64,000 bases of DNA from Miscanthus floridulus. Lineage: Eukaryota > Streptophyta > Magnoliopsida > Poales > Poaceae. The stretch is from NCBI RefSeq assembly GCF_019320115.1, contig NC_089584.1:61333633-61397632 (forward strand), read 5' to 3'. The position numbers and the translations under genes are program-made. Shown piece after piece: positions 1 through 10,743 of the stretch. The notes under the pieces are model-generated. The model was not told the DNA's origin, searched no databases, and saw nothing but the letters and a program-made list of their open reading frames with translations. Each line of letters begins with the position of its first letter. Position 1 is the stretch's first letter.

Positions 1-44
1 ATCAGAATGCTCAGAAGGGCAAAGATGAGAGGAAGATAGGATGG

Positions 45-230
45 GTGTTCTATATTCAAGCTAGAGAAATTCCGAAAGGGGAGCCAGTGATGATGGGTAT
101 GTTTCCTATTGCCAATCACCCTGTAGTTATACTTTTTGATTTGGGTGCATCTCATTCATTCATTAATAGAACATTTGTGGTAAAGCATGAAATTTCAATT
201 GGGGCAACAAAGGAAAATTTCTTTATATAG
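45..230 (+). pseudogene. Retropepsin (protease) fragment of the chromovirus
   Basis: A 61-residue open stretch holds the retropepsin active-site block FDLGASHSFIN at about 135-167. The family normally has Asp-Ser-Gly; here the middle residue is Leu (codon 141-143), so the site is probably inactive. The frame closes with TAG at 228-230 shortly after the active site. The following 80 bases, up to the next open stretch at 312, belong to the same protease domain in broken form (ILGMNW block at about 345-360). Confidence 0.75.
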
Positions 231-311
231 TCGCCCGAGGGACATCTGTGTACTAAGGAAATGGTATACTAGGTACCCATAAACCTGGGTGGGCATATTT
301 TTCCCACTACC

Positions 312-1371
312 ATGATTATCCTTAAGGATCAGGATATAGATGTAATCTTGGGAATGAATTGGGTGTATCAGCATAAGGCTGTTATAGATGCTTTGAATAG
401 GACATTAAGGGTGAGTTTGCCTGATAGTAATTCTCAACTTCTCATCCAACTTCCAACCTTAAGAAGATCAGTGGGCAAGGTTTGTGTAACTGCTATCAAA
501 GAGATTAGAGATATCTTGGTAGTGTGTGAATTTCCGGATGTGTTTCCTGAAGATTTACCCGGTCTACCACCTGATAGGGATGTACAGTTTAACATAGAGC
601 TGCAACCTAGAACAACTCTGATTTCTCGGAGAGCTTATAGGATGCCACCTAAGGAATTGGCCGAGTTGAAGACTCAGTTACAAGAATTGATTGAGAAAGG
701 GTTTATCCAACCTAGTTCATCACCTTGGGATGTTCAGGCAATTTTTGTGAAAAAGAAAGATGAGATCCCTGAGGTTATGTGTTCGACTATCGTCCATTGA
801 ATGAAGTGACCATCAAGAATAAGTATCCCTTACCTCGAATAGATTTGCTTTTTGATCAATTGGCCAGAGCCAAAGTTTTCTCCAAGATAGATTTGAGGTC
901 AGGATATCACCAAATCAAGATAAAGCCTGAAGATATTCCCAAAACTGGCATTTACCACAAGATATGGATTATATGAATACTTGGTAATGTCTTTTGGTTT
1001 GACAAATGCTCTAGCTCATTTCATGTATTTGATGAATTTAGTATTCATGCCTGAGCTAGACAAGTTTGTAGTGGTGTTTATTGATGACATTCTAGTATAT
1101 TCCAAGAATAAGAAAGAACATGCGGAACATCTCAGAATTGTTCTGACCCTGCTTGAGAGAACATCAACTATATGCCAAGTTCAGCAAGTGTGATTTCTGG
1201 CTTAAGGAAGTACAATTTCTTGGACATGTCTTGTCAGCTGAAGGCGTTGTAGTTGATCCAAGCAAAGTGAAGGATGTGCTTGATTGGAAACCACCAACCA
1301 CAGTTTCATCAAGTTCGAAGTTTTCTGGGATTAGTGGGGTATTACCGTCGGTTTATTCCAGATTTCTCTAA
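312..1371 (+). pseudogene. Reverse transcriptase of the chromovirus, broken by frameshifts
   Basis: Four overlapping open stretches in different frames (312-800, 779-976, 981-1193, 1153-1371) together cover the protease end and the RT palm and fingers. Visible landmarks are the linker ending in FPEDLPGLPP, motif A ([15 protein letters not shown], about 877-925), the FGLTNA block near 995 and the catalytic FIDD at 1077-1088. At least three frameshifts (near 790, 975 and 1170) separate them. The catalytic aspartates survive, so damage is by frame loss rather than active-site change. RNase H follows directly. Confidence 0.85.
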
Positions 1372-1479
1372 AGTATCAAAGTCCATAACTGAATTGTTGA
1401 AGAACTAAGTCAAGTTTGTCTAGTCATCTAATTATGAAGAGGCTGTCTAGACTTTGAAGAGACTAGTTGACTACTGCAC

Positions 1480-1985
1480 CAGTGTTAGCCCAACCTAATA
1501 TCGAGAAGTCGTTTGATGTTTATTGTGATGCTTTAGGTATTGATATTGGATGTGTGTTGATGCAAGAAGGCCAAGTCATTGCCTATGCATCTAGGTAACT
1601 TAAGCAACATGAAGAACACTATCTGACTCATGATCTAGAGTTAGCAGCTATGGTCCATGCTCTGAAGATTTGGCGGCATTACCTGCTTGGTAATACATGC
1701 CATATTTATACATACCACAAGAGCTTAAAGTATATTTTTACTCAATCAGAGTTGAACATGCGACAAAGAAGATGGTTAGAACTGATTAAAGATTATGACT
1801 TAGAAGTACATTATCACCTCGGTAAAGCAAATGTGGTTGCAAATGCCCTTAGTCGCAAAAGTTATTGCAATTGTCTGGCAGTGAGAACAATGGATTTGAC
1901 TTTATGTCAAGAAATGGAGAAGTTGAATGTAGAAGTAATTCAACAAGGTAGTTTGACCAACATAATTGTTGAAGCCACTATTTGA
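1480..1985 (+). pseudogene. RNase H of the chromovirus, catalytic Asp lost
   Basis: RNase H domain typical of Ty3/Gypsy: the YCDALG block near 1520, a stop at about 1596-1598, then an open stretch from 1650 with [10 protein letters not shown], the KSLKYIFTQ block and the closing [11 protein letters not shown] near 1830-1865. The normally invariant Asp of the YTDHKSL motif is Tyr (codon 1713-1715), a single G-to-T change. The domain continues to the integrase leader near 1985 without a start of its own, as expected of one polyprotein. Confidence 0.8.
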
Positions 1986-1999
1986 GATCAAGTTATTGT

Positions 2000-3190
2000 T
2001 GCTCAGAAAGAAAACAAGGGTATAGCCCATATCAAAGAAAGGGTCAGGAATGGAAAAGCAGAATGCTTCAGCATAGATAATGAAGGTGTGTTATGGTTCA
2101 AGGATCGCCTGGTGGTACCAAAGGTTCCTAAGTTGTGGTAGTCAATTCTGGAAGAGGCACATGCTACTAGGTTATCTATCCATCTAGGAAGTAACAAGAT
2201 ATACCATGACTTGAAACAAAGATTTTGGTGGGCCAAAATGAAGATAGAGATTGCCAGATATATAGCAAAGTGTGATACTTGTCAAAAGGTGAAAGCTATA
2301 CATTTGAGGTCTACTGGTGAATTACAACCATTACCTATTCCATCTTGGAAGTGGGAGGACATAAGTATGGACTTTATTGTTGGTCTACCCAAGACATCAA
2401 AGGGATTTGACTCAATATGGGTTATTGTAGATCGACTAACTAAGTCAGCACATTTTCTTCTAGTTCAGAATACATATCCCACTATATGGTATGTCAAGAT
2501 GTATTTAGAGCGAATTGTGAGTCTCCATGGAGTACCCAAGATTATTGTGTCTGATAGGGGTACATAGTTTGTCTCTAGCTTTTGGAAACAGTTGCATTCT
2601 TCATTGGGTACCAAGCTCCTGTATAGTACAGCTTATCATCCGCAGACTGATGGACAAACTGAAATAGTCAATCAAGTACTTAAAGATATGTTAAGGTGTT
2701 GTGTCCTTAACTATTCCAATAAGTGGGATGAATGCTTACCTTTGGCCGAGTTCTCATACAATAATAGTTATCAGGAAAGCATTCGAATGGCTCCATTTGA
2801 AGCACTCTATGGTCATAGATGCAGAACATCGCTGAGTTGGTCTTGGCCTGGAGAAAGAAGATTCTTTGGAGTTGACCTTGTGAAAGAAACCAAAGACAAG
2901 TTTAAGCAAATACAAAGTAATTTGAAGATAGCTTAGTCCAGACAAAAGAGTTATGTAGATAAACAACGTAGACCATTGGTGTTTAAGAAGGGAGATTTTG
3001 TATATCTGAAAGTATCACCAATGAAGGGAGTTACCCGTTTTGGTGTTAAAGGCAAGTTGGTACCTCAATATATTAGACCATTTCAAATTTTGGAGAGGTA
3101 TGGAAAAGTGGCATATCGCTTGAAATTACCAGAACATCTCGCAGCTGTGCTTGATGTGTTCCATGTTTCTCAATTGAAGAAGTGTCTCTG
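2000..3190 (+). pseudogene. Integrase of the chromovirus with HHCC and DDE core
   Basis: Integrase in one frame interrupted by stops. The zinc-binding HHCC region spans about 2155-2290 (EEAHATRLSIHLG, then CDTCQ). The catalytic triad is still visible: Asp at 2370-2372 (MDFIVGLPK), Asp at 2553-2555 (VSDRGT) and Glu at 2661-2663 (GQTEIVNQ). A TAG at 2565-2567 replaces the Gln of the usual RGTQF block, a C-to-T change, and another stop follows at 2935-2937. The C-terminal segment 2976-3190 carries the GDFVYLKVSPMKG fold and ends in VFHVSQLKKCL. Confidence 0.85.
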
Positions 3191-3415
3191 AGTGCCTGAG
3201 CAGAATGTTGAGGTTGAAGGAGTGGAACTTGAACCAGATTTGACTTATTCCGAATGTCCTATCTGAGTTTTGGATCAGAAAGATCGTGTTACTCGAAGAA
3301 GGATAATCAAGTTCTACAAGATACAATGGAATCAACATTAAGAAGAAGAAGCTACTTGGGAATCAGAAGATTACTTATTAGAAAAATTTCAAGAGTTTCT
3401 TACGTCAATATAGAG
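3191..3415 (+). pseudogene. Chromodomain-like C-terminus of the integrase
   Basis: After a TGA at 3189-3191 the same frame continues with the acidic linker (about 3205-3240) and a chromodomain-like block: VLDQKDRVTRRRIIKFYKIQW at about 3270-3330, a stop, then EEATWESEDYL near 3342-3375. This tail marks chromoviruses; in the family it targets integration to particular histone marks. It is interrupted by at least three stops here. Confidence 0.7.
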
Positions 3416-3540
3416 TAATGTTAGTTGAGCTAGGTTGTCACAAATTGTGTTTTGTAAAGGGACCTCAGCTGTTTTATGGAAAAGTTTTGGATATTTTTGA
3501 ATTGACACATTTCCTTTTCCATTACTTACCCTATGGCTTT

Positions 3541-3576
3541 GAATCTCGGGGCGAGATTTCTTTTAGGGGGAAGGAT
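3541..3576 (+). other. Hairpin plus polypurine tract before the 3' LTR
   Basis: An imperfect inverted repeat (GAATCTCG, loop GGG, CGAGATTT, 3541-3559) is followed by the purine-rich TTTTAGGGGGAAGGA (3561-3575), the presumed plus-strand primer. The LTR begins one base later. The same hairpin precedes the LTR of the right-hand chromovirus (63277-63296). Confidence 0.7.
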
Positions 3577-6500
3577 TGTAACACCCCGGGTGTTTAAATA
3601 TTAAAAACAGGATATGTCATCATATGCATTGCAAGGCATTGGTCATATTACAAACTTTGATATGCATTCACTAAAACAAGTTTACATTTATGTTATGAGT
3701 ATTGAATTGAATTGTTTGAATCAAGTTCAAAATTTGGTTTGGATTTGGAATTTTCGAGAAAACCCTGATTTTCAGCATTTAAATTCTACCCTGAAAACTC
3801 ATTTCAAAATCTAAGCATATTTTGGGGCTGAGCCTAAAAGCAAAAGTGTAGATCTTGTCAAGTTATACAAAGTTTGTTTTTGGAGTTTTCAAAGTTGTTA
3901 TGAAAAATTTGAAGTAATTCGAAAAGGCGTAATTCGTTAAATATCCCCTATTTGAATTCAAAAGTTCATTTCAAAATGTAGACCGAATTAGGGGTTGGTT
4001 ATAAAAGCAAAGTTGTAGAACTTTGAATTTTAAACAACTTTTATTTTTGGAGATTTTTGAGTTGTTATACAAATTTGGGAGTAATTTGAATTTGAAAATG
4101 AATGGCAATTCTGTAATTACTATGAACAGTGTTCATCGCCTAAGCTACATGGCCAGCGACCTTCTTCGGCGTTCCAGGTGCGTCGTGGCTGTCTGTGGTG
4201 TCGTGCTAGCACGGGAAAGGGCTCCATCGTGGCTTCCTTGAGCTTCTGAGCCGCGTTATAAGTACCGAGACGCCGTCGTCGACCTTTCCTTCGATGCTAT
4301 GTTTTTCCCGTCGCTCTTGCACATCTCCGACGAGCCCTCGTCGTTGAACCTATGCATCTGCCATCGCAGCAAAGCGTCCATTAGTTTCGCCTACTCCTTG
4401 CACGCCTAGCCATCCTACTGTGGTCGTCTGATTCCGCTGGGAACCGCCGCTAGCAATCCTTCTTCCTCGCGTCCGGCAACCTCACCCGAGATTCCGTTTC
4501 ACAGCGGCCAGTGTCATCCGGTGAGCCGTTGCCCTTGCTTGTTGCCCATACAGCTTTGTCTTGATGCTATGGTGCTTAATCCATTCTTGCTTGGTCATTT
4601 TGCCCACTACAGTCGTCGGAACACCGTCGTCGACGAAGTCTGCTCCGCCGTGACCGCTGTCTCTGTCGACCCGCGTCACCGTAGCTTCTCCGGCCTCGTT
4701 CTTTGCTTCAACACATTCGGGATGAGATGCTGATCCTTTCTAAGCACTTAGTTTGACTATTACCGGCCTTATTTCACCGACATAGTGTCGCCAAGACGCC
4801 GCGTCCGCCATGGCCGACGTCGAGCTAGTATAGGGCCGTAATCAGTACAGATAGGGACGTCAATCGATGCGCCTAGTCATGGTGATCGTTTTGGCACCTT
4901 AGCCGTCGTCGTTGGACTCATCGTCGGTGAGTTTATGTCGGTCAGCGTAGTCGCCGGCGTGGTCAAACACGCGAGGTTAGGGATGACAGGTGGGACCCGA
5001 TGTCAGTGACCTAGCGTTCAAATTGGATTTTTTTATTTTCAGAATTAAATGAATAGTATCTATTTTTGTTATTTTTGTGTAGATTTATTTCAAGCTCCAA
5101 AAATTATGAAAATTTTTGTGTGACCACTCTATGATGTATATTATTTAAGAAAAATATGAAATGTTATTTTCAGCACTTTTTGAATGTGATGAAAATAGCT
5201 CAATTTATTAATAAATGGATTTCTATGATTTTTCTAGGTTTATTTAATTGTCCAAAAATTATGAAATTTGTTTTGCCACTTACTTATCATGTGATAAACA
5301 TTTACAAAAATTTTGAGGTCAATTGGAACAAGTTGATTTATTTCATAATTATTAATTAAATAATTAATTCATAAAAGCAAATAGTAACCTTTAGTGATTT
5401 AGGTTTTGTTTGAATTTTTGACTGAGTGATGTCCTTGGGTCATTAGTTGGTAATGATCTTTGGCAATTGATGTTAGTATTCTAGAAAGGTTTAGTTAGTT
5501 TGACTTGTAACTATACCACGAAGGAAAGTTGTATTCCAGTTGTTAACTTTTGCATCCATCATCGAGCATCATGTTTTGTATTCCGCATCATGTTAAACAT
5601 GGCATTGTTACTACGTGTAGTGAACGAAGGTGAACATGTGGTAGTTAATCAAGTTGCGGAGGAGGTTAATCCGTCTGTTGAGGTCGGATCAAATACTTGT
5701 GGAACGTCGCAGGAACCAGACTTTTCTATCAATGAAGGCAAGCCCTTGATGCATACAACCATACCTTGTGTTTTACAAATTAATTTCGCTTTTGCTTTTT
5801 TGTACTGCATTAAGTGATTAGGAGTTAAGTAAAAGCCTAATTGGTGTATTAACAACATTGTTTTTTCCGTACCTACCTTGTTACCCATTTTACGTCGTAA
5901 ATGTCTAGTTATGCTTAGCCATGCTTAGACAGGTCAAAGTCAGGTGATTACCTGTCACCTGCAGGTTTTAAATGGATCTTTGGTTACTTATGTTATCATG
6001 TGATATGAGCATGAGAAGTAATAAATCTAGATCAGGCGGACTCGGTGTGTGTGAGCCACAAGACATGGAGGTCTTGTGAGCGGGTTCTTTCCGTCTATGT
6101 CGGTTAAGGTCCGTACTGTTGTTGAACTATGTGTGGTGAGACTTTGTAGTACTAACCACATACTCCGGTAAGCCTTAACTTGGCTATTCTATTATGAGAA
6201 TGGCTACTCACGCACTAGGAGTGGAGAGATGGTGGGAATAGCGTGTACCCACGTGGCAATGGGCTGGATTGGTGGAGTACTGTATTCTTGGGTGGCGTGG
6301 ACCCATTCTTGTTTAGAGGATCCAAGGATAGGTTGGTATATGTAGGTCGGGGACCTGTATATATCGTGTGGTCTGGAATTCCCAGCTAGGTTATAATCGG
6401 TTCAAATCGTCATTGCTCCTCGATTATGGAGACACACTTCTCTGTTCATCATCGTAGTTTAATAACTAAAATTTGAAGAGGTGTTGGATATGAAGTTTCA

Positions 6501-7152
6501 TGATCTCAATACGGATCATGTCATCTTTGTATATGATTTTATGAGGTTTTAAATGTTAAATTAAAGAATTGTGTTAAAGAGCTTTTACGCAAAAATAACT
6601 TTAATTATTGCTAAAGCCATACCTTGAATCTCTGAGCCTACATTTCTGAGTTTATCAGTTCTTATTTTGGTTGAGTCTTGTTGAGTACTTTTGTACTCAG
6701 GGTTCATTGACCCTTGTTGCAGGTGAGCCTCATGAGCAGATCTGTTTTGGATCATGCTGCATGACTATTGTTTGATCTGACGATGAGAAGTAAATGTGTG
6801 GCCCTTGGGCAGGGCGGTTCTATTTCATGTTTTGTATTATGTTATAATGCCACTCCACTACTATGTTTTGTATTAATTATCGAACTTAGTTTGTAAGGTT
6901 TGAAACAACTGGTTTGTAAACTATGTTATCATAAGACTTTCGCTATTTTACTCTGATGTATCTGTTTGAATAAACTATTGTAATACTACAATGACTCTGT
7001 AATGTGATCCTGCTCGGAAATCATGGATGATTCGGGGTTCCCCGAGAACACCCAACAGACTTCTTAAGTTATCAGGAACATATGCATAGTTGTCAAAGGT
7101 CGTTGGACAGTGACAAGTGCATGTGGGTCCTATAATTTAGGAGGTTCTACCA
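3577..7152 (+). repeat. 3' LTR of the Tekay-type chromovirus
   Basis: The LTR starts TGTAACACCCC immediately after the polypurine tract. About 3.1 kb in, near 6686-6735, it carries the block with TGAGTAC...TTGTACTCAGGGTTCATTGACCC and a CAGGTGAGCC splice-donor-like site, a pattern shared with the related fragment at 7673-7716. The 3' end is placed at the CA of TTAGGAGGTTCTACCA because the neighbouring fragment ends in a similar GGGCGGTTCTGCCACA. The length of about 3.58 kb fits Tekay LTRs. The GC-rich stretch 4130-4980 contains spurious short open frames. The exact 3' boundary is uncertain. Confidence 0.7.
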
Positions 7153-8056
7153 TAAGAAGGCTCGTTGCTTTCTTGTCGTGGGTTCTAGCTCTTTCTGGAC
7201 CGACTAATTGGAGGCGGGGATGGTGGAGGTGTAAGCGCCACACTGAGTCCGGGACTAAGGAGTGATGGCTTGGAGTCCAAGTTTGGACAGGGACCTAGAC
7301 CCCATGACAGGAGAGTGGTGGGTTGGTCTTGCTTGTACCTAGGGCACAAGTGGGGCATGTGTTTTGGGGTACCCAGCTGGGATACATTGGTTTGTGAATC
7401 ACCATGTGATACGGTATGACTTGGCTATGGTCTAGCACTGTAGTAAGATCTGGAAGATGAATGGATCTGATTGCTCAACTCTTGCTTGAAAGTAGAACAT
7501 GTGCTTACATAGAATGGTTAGCTAATGAACTAATCATAACTGCTAATAAAATACATACATAAGGATTCACTACTAGTAATGCTTTTTACAAAAAGGAAAC
7601 CCATCAAACCATAAAGCTTATCATATCCTTTGGAGTCGGGAAATTATTCCCACTAGTCGGGTAAGTCTTATGAGTACATTGTGTACTTAGGGTTTATTTA
7701 CCCCTATTGCAGGTGCAGCTTGAGGAGTGGCTATTGTGTGGAGGATTCTTGTGGTGGGCATAGATGGATCCTTGTATCTTATCATTAGATGTTTATTTCA
7801 ATTTTGCTATCTAAATTCCACACTCTGAACTTGGTATTGTAATAATGTATTTTTGAGAACTCTTGTTGTATGAAATGGACTAAGTATTGTAAACTTGTTC
7901 TTATTATTGGATTCTAGATGAAAACGTGGATTGTTTGAGTTCTCTCTTAGGGTGTGCTCGACAGAACTGCCCGATGTAACTCCCTTTCGAGGTGCTTAGT
8001 GTCTAGTGGAAGATGAGCACCTCTGGAAGTGTGTTATTTTGGGCGGTTCTGCCACA
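7153..8056 (+). repeat. 3' part of an older, related chromovirus LTR
   Basis: This stretch parallels the last third of the LTR at 3577-7152. It has an Asp-tRNA-free leader block with GAGTACATTGTGTACTTAGGG near 7672-7692, then CCCTATTGCAGGTG, and ends TTTGGGCGGTTCTGCCACA at 8037-8056. It lacks the LTR start, so it is truncated. The simplest reading is that the neighbouring chromovirus inserted into it and the rest lies left of the window. No open frame of note. Confidence 0.55.
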
Positions 8057-8330
8057 CTTAGTATGCCGAGAACCATCATATACCTCGTCTTCTCTGATGC
8101 ATGCTCCCTAGATCACGCATCTTAACTACACTGAGTCTGGGTGCATCTTCAAGGTTGGCGTATTTAAGTGCGTGAGTATTGAATGTCCCAACCTCCAACA
8201 CCGTCCCCACCACTTATTATGCCGAGAACTGTCGTATACCATGTCTTCCCTGATGCGTGCTCCCTAGATCACGCATCTTAACTACACTGAGTCTGGGTGC
8301 ATCTTCAAGGCTAGCCTATTGAAGTTGGGT
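8055..8330. repeat. Two-copy tandem repeat, period 156 bp
   Basis: The segment from 8055 (CACTTAGTATGCCGAGAACC) recurs from 8211 (CACTTATTATGCCGAGAACT). Both copies share CCTAGATCACGCATCTTAAC and GTCTGGGTGCATCTTCAAGG. The second copy is shorter by about 40 bp. No coding frame is evident. Confidence 0.75.
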
Positions 8331-8350
8331 ATGGGTGCACTAAGTCTCTC

Positions 8351-8380
8351 TCCCCTCCCCTCCCCTCCCCTCCCCTCCCT
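8351..8380. repeat. (TCCCC)n microsatellite
   Basis: Six near-perfect TCCCC units. It lies between the tandem repeat and unassigned sequence. Confidence 0.9.
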
Positions 8381-8627
8381 CTAAATCCCTTAGCTTTAGA
8401 CTGAGTGAGAGAGCGGCAACTCCTTTCGTCCACCATGGTTCATGGCGTACTTCGGCGGTTCCGCCATTGCTGAGAGAAGGCTTTCAAGATTGGGTTCTAC
8501 AATGGCTTGCTGGTGGCCATTCGTCTTGGGTGTTATAGGAAGTTCCGCAAAGAGATGGGGAAGAACAATACCATCTTCTGTGGCCTGGGTCACCGATGAC
8601 ATGGCAGCTAGGCTCGTTGATGGTTGG
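8381..8627. other. Unassigned sequence with short open frames
   Basis: About 250 bp of mixed-composition sequence. Both strands are open for roughly 70 codons (minus 8396-8602, plus 8442-8660). I recognise neither product and see no motif, so I do not call a gene. It may be a gene fragment carried by a transposon, or chance. Confidence 0.25.
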
Positions 8628-9384
8628 TGTTGGTATTTATTAACTTGTCACTTGTTTTAAGTAGCCTATATGTCTACATCTCTTAATACTTTACTAGGTT
8701 GTCATCCCTAGTGATGATGGCTGAGATGCTTGTTAGCACTACCTAGCATCACTACTAGAATGATACTAAGCAGCTCTTTATTATTTCATGTGACTAGATA
8801 AAATATATAGATATGAAAGGGAAGGGATTTGCAAGCGCACAAATAATATACCATTGTAGCACTTCACCCAAGATTATTTCAGGTATCGTTATTTATATTT
8901 TTACTACAGGGAAGGTCAAGCGAGGATGTGTATTGATAACTTATATGATTGATAGAGAAGTAAACCATAACTAATATTCTACTCATAACAGGGGTAAGTC
9001 AAGAGGTAAATGTATATGAATAATAAATAATAACAAATCATTAATCACTCAGAATACTCCTATCTATGACATTAGCATGATTAAGTAGAATATTAGATGA
9101 ATAATTCCTAAGTCATTCGTAATTACAAATCAAAGCATACATTGATTAGTGCAATTACACCTAGCAGTGATGGCTAGTATCAACTTCATATATACATATA
9201 AGGGATATTACTAAGGAAGATTAAGAACAGAGCTTGTCTTCCTTCGTACCTAGATCTTACTTGTATACCTATATTCGGGGAGTGGACTACAAAGGACTCA
9301 ACGGGAGTGTCACATCCGTGATCTACCACATGACTTGGAATATAGGGTGTACCCACAGGTAAACAATGTATAAGTACCATGCTT
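8628..9384 (-). repeat. Truncated Athila-like LTR
   Basis: Starts TGTTGGTATTT and follows, with divergence, the LTR at 10744-12207. Shared blocks include AGGTTGTCATCCCTAG near 8697-8712, GCAAGCGCACA...AATATACCATTGTAGCA near 8830-8860, and ACTACAAAGGACTCAACGGG at 9288-9307. It breaks off at ATGCTT (9384), about half way along the full LTR, where a CACTA-like terminus begins. Minus orientation is inferred from the intact relatives. Confidence 0.7.
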
Positions 9385-9827
9385 TACTACTAGAAATATC
9401 CACTTCTATGATGAAAATGCTAACGACGAATACGAAATCGTCATAGAAGATTGTTTTTATGACGAATATGGTGACGATCCTGCAACCCTCCCATTCTATG
9501 ATGAAATCAGGCATCATCACAAAAAACGTCATAGAAGAGCATAGGGTTTCGTCACAGATTACTCGCACGACTCATCTGTGATGATCTCATTTAAACCTCT
9601 GACGAATAGGGCTTCGTCCTTGAACTAATTACACATCTGTGACAGACAATATTTGATTTGTAATGAACAGCTTCGTCATAGATTTCCACACTGTACTTTC
9701 TTCATCCGACGTGTACCTATGGGACCTACAGTTACTCATCCATGATGCTTGCAATTTGACATAAAAGTCTCCGCTCGATCCTTTCTCCATGTGACGTGTA
9801 CCTATGGGATCCTTCTCCATCCAATGT
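9385..9827. mobile_element. CACTA-like left end with subterminal repeats (truncated)
   Basis: Begins TACTACTAGAAATAT, one substitution from the CACTACTAGAAA terminus common in grass CACTA elements. It is followed by a dense series of short motifs in both orientations: TTCTATGATGA, CGTCATAGAAG, TTCGTCACAGA and CATCTGTGA. Such subterminal arrays bind transposase in CACTA elements. No right terminus is present; the sequence stops at the presumed LTR start at 9828. A duplicated GACGTGTACCTATGGGA occurs at about 9709 and 9793. Confidence 0.55.
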
Positions 9828-10283
9828 TGTTGGCGGTCTTTTCCGATCAAATCTGACTGCCAATTAAGACACAAAAAGAGGAGAAATTAGTAAACTTTAA
9901 AACATATGTTTTTACTATTAACAAAGTTCCACATGTATTTGGAGAACATTATTTTGCAGGTCACAAACACAAATACATGAAATAATTCACCGAAAGACAC
10001 TTTTCGACATTGATTTGCCCAAAAGAACAAGGGAAATGCCCATCAAATCAATTCAACTGGGCAAAACACCACGGGGAAGCAATCCAGGTCCAGCCCACGG
10101 CTTGCCACATGAAGATGGTGGTGAGAGGCCACAATCAAGAGGCGGCCGACCCCTAGGGGCGCCCAACCCCTTGTCGGCGCTGCTTAGCCCCTCCTTCGAT
10201 AGGTAGTGGCATGCTCCCATGCTGAGGCAGTGTAGCCTAGGGTTTTGCACCTAGAATAGCTAGAGCACCGCCTTAGGTCCTTG

Positions 10284-10291
10284 TATAAATA
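10284..10291 (+). promoter_or_regulatory. TATA box of the outer + LTR
   Basis: TATAAATA followed by AGAGGGGTACCCCC and a leader-like stretch. It would drive transcription rightward. The LTR is now split downstream by a 22-kb insertion. Confidence 0.6.
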
Positions 10292-10738
10292 GAGGGGTAC
10301 CCCCTTTCTCAACACACCACCACAAGGGAGAAGAGCACACCTCACTTGAGTTAGAGCAACACTCTAAAGGGGCTTAGGCCCTAGTAGCTAGCTAGAGTTG
10401 TAAGGAAGAGATGTGAGGGAGAGCTCAGGGAAGCGCCAGACTTGTCGATGTCTCCCCAACTTGTACCTTGATGAGCATCTTACTTCAATGGGTTCTCCCG
10501 CTAAGTGAGTGTCCGTGTTTTCTATGGTATAAAGTCTTTTGATTAGTTAAGCTTTATTCTTATTTGTTTGCGGGATCGTCGTTCGCCCTTGCAGCGAATG
10601 CTCTAGTAGAAGGGCTCTGATAGAGACGGATAACCCTTGTATACACACTTGAGTAGTAGTCAATAGCGTAGATGTGGTGTCTAGGCTAGAGGCTACCTTC
10701 GTGTGCTTTGTTCCCTATGGTTGAGGGGTAGGCGGCAG

Positions 10739-10743
10739 GTGGT
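10739..10743. other. Target-site duplication GTGGT (left)
   Basis: Identical to 32772-32776 on the far side of the Athila-like element. The two copies prove that 10744-32771 entered as one unit. Confidence 0.9.

Larger units (their letters stand above)
1..3576 (+). mobile_element. Tekay-type chromovirus (Ty3/Gypsy), internal region, 5'-truncated by window
   Basis: Degenerate pol of a Ty3/Gypsy retrotransposon read on +. Domains occur in the order expected for a chromovirus: aspartic protease (about 45-230), reverse transcriptase (about 500-1371), RNase H (about 1490-1870), integrase (about 2000-3190) and a C-terminal chromodomain-like tail (about 3191-3415). It ends at a polypurine tract followed by a 3.6-kb LTR beginning TGTAACACCCC. 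Gag and the 5' LTR lie left of the window. Several frameshifts and stops break the reading frame, so no enzyme can be made. The chromodomain tail and long TGTAACACC LTR favour the Tekay/Del lineage; assignment is by recognition, not by search. Confidence 0.88.
9828..10743 (+). repeat. 5' LTR, first part, of the outer Athila/Tat-like + element
   Basis: Presumed LTR start TGTTGGCGGTC at 9828, matching in style the LTR end ...TACCAACA at 33070. A TATAAATA box sits at 10284-10291, followed by a transcribed-leader-like region. The LTR is cut at 10743 by the minus-strand Athila-like element and resumes at 32777 after its duplicated target GTGGT. Without the insert the LTR would be about 1.2 kb. The start is inferred from terminus symmetry and is the least certain point. 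Confidence 0.6.

Noticed and set aside
4023..4980. GC-rich stretch with short open frames inside the left LTR, possible captured gene
   Set aside because: Position and composition are usual for the middle of Tekay-type LTRs, and no frame exceeds about 70 codons.
5500..5817. 105-codon plus-strand frame within the left LTR
   Set aside because: The phrase with GAAGGCAAGCCC is a standard part of this LTR type; there is no independent sign of translation.
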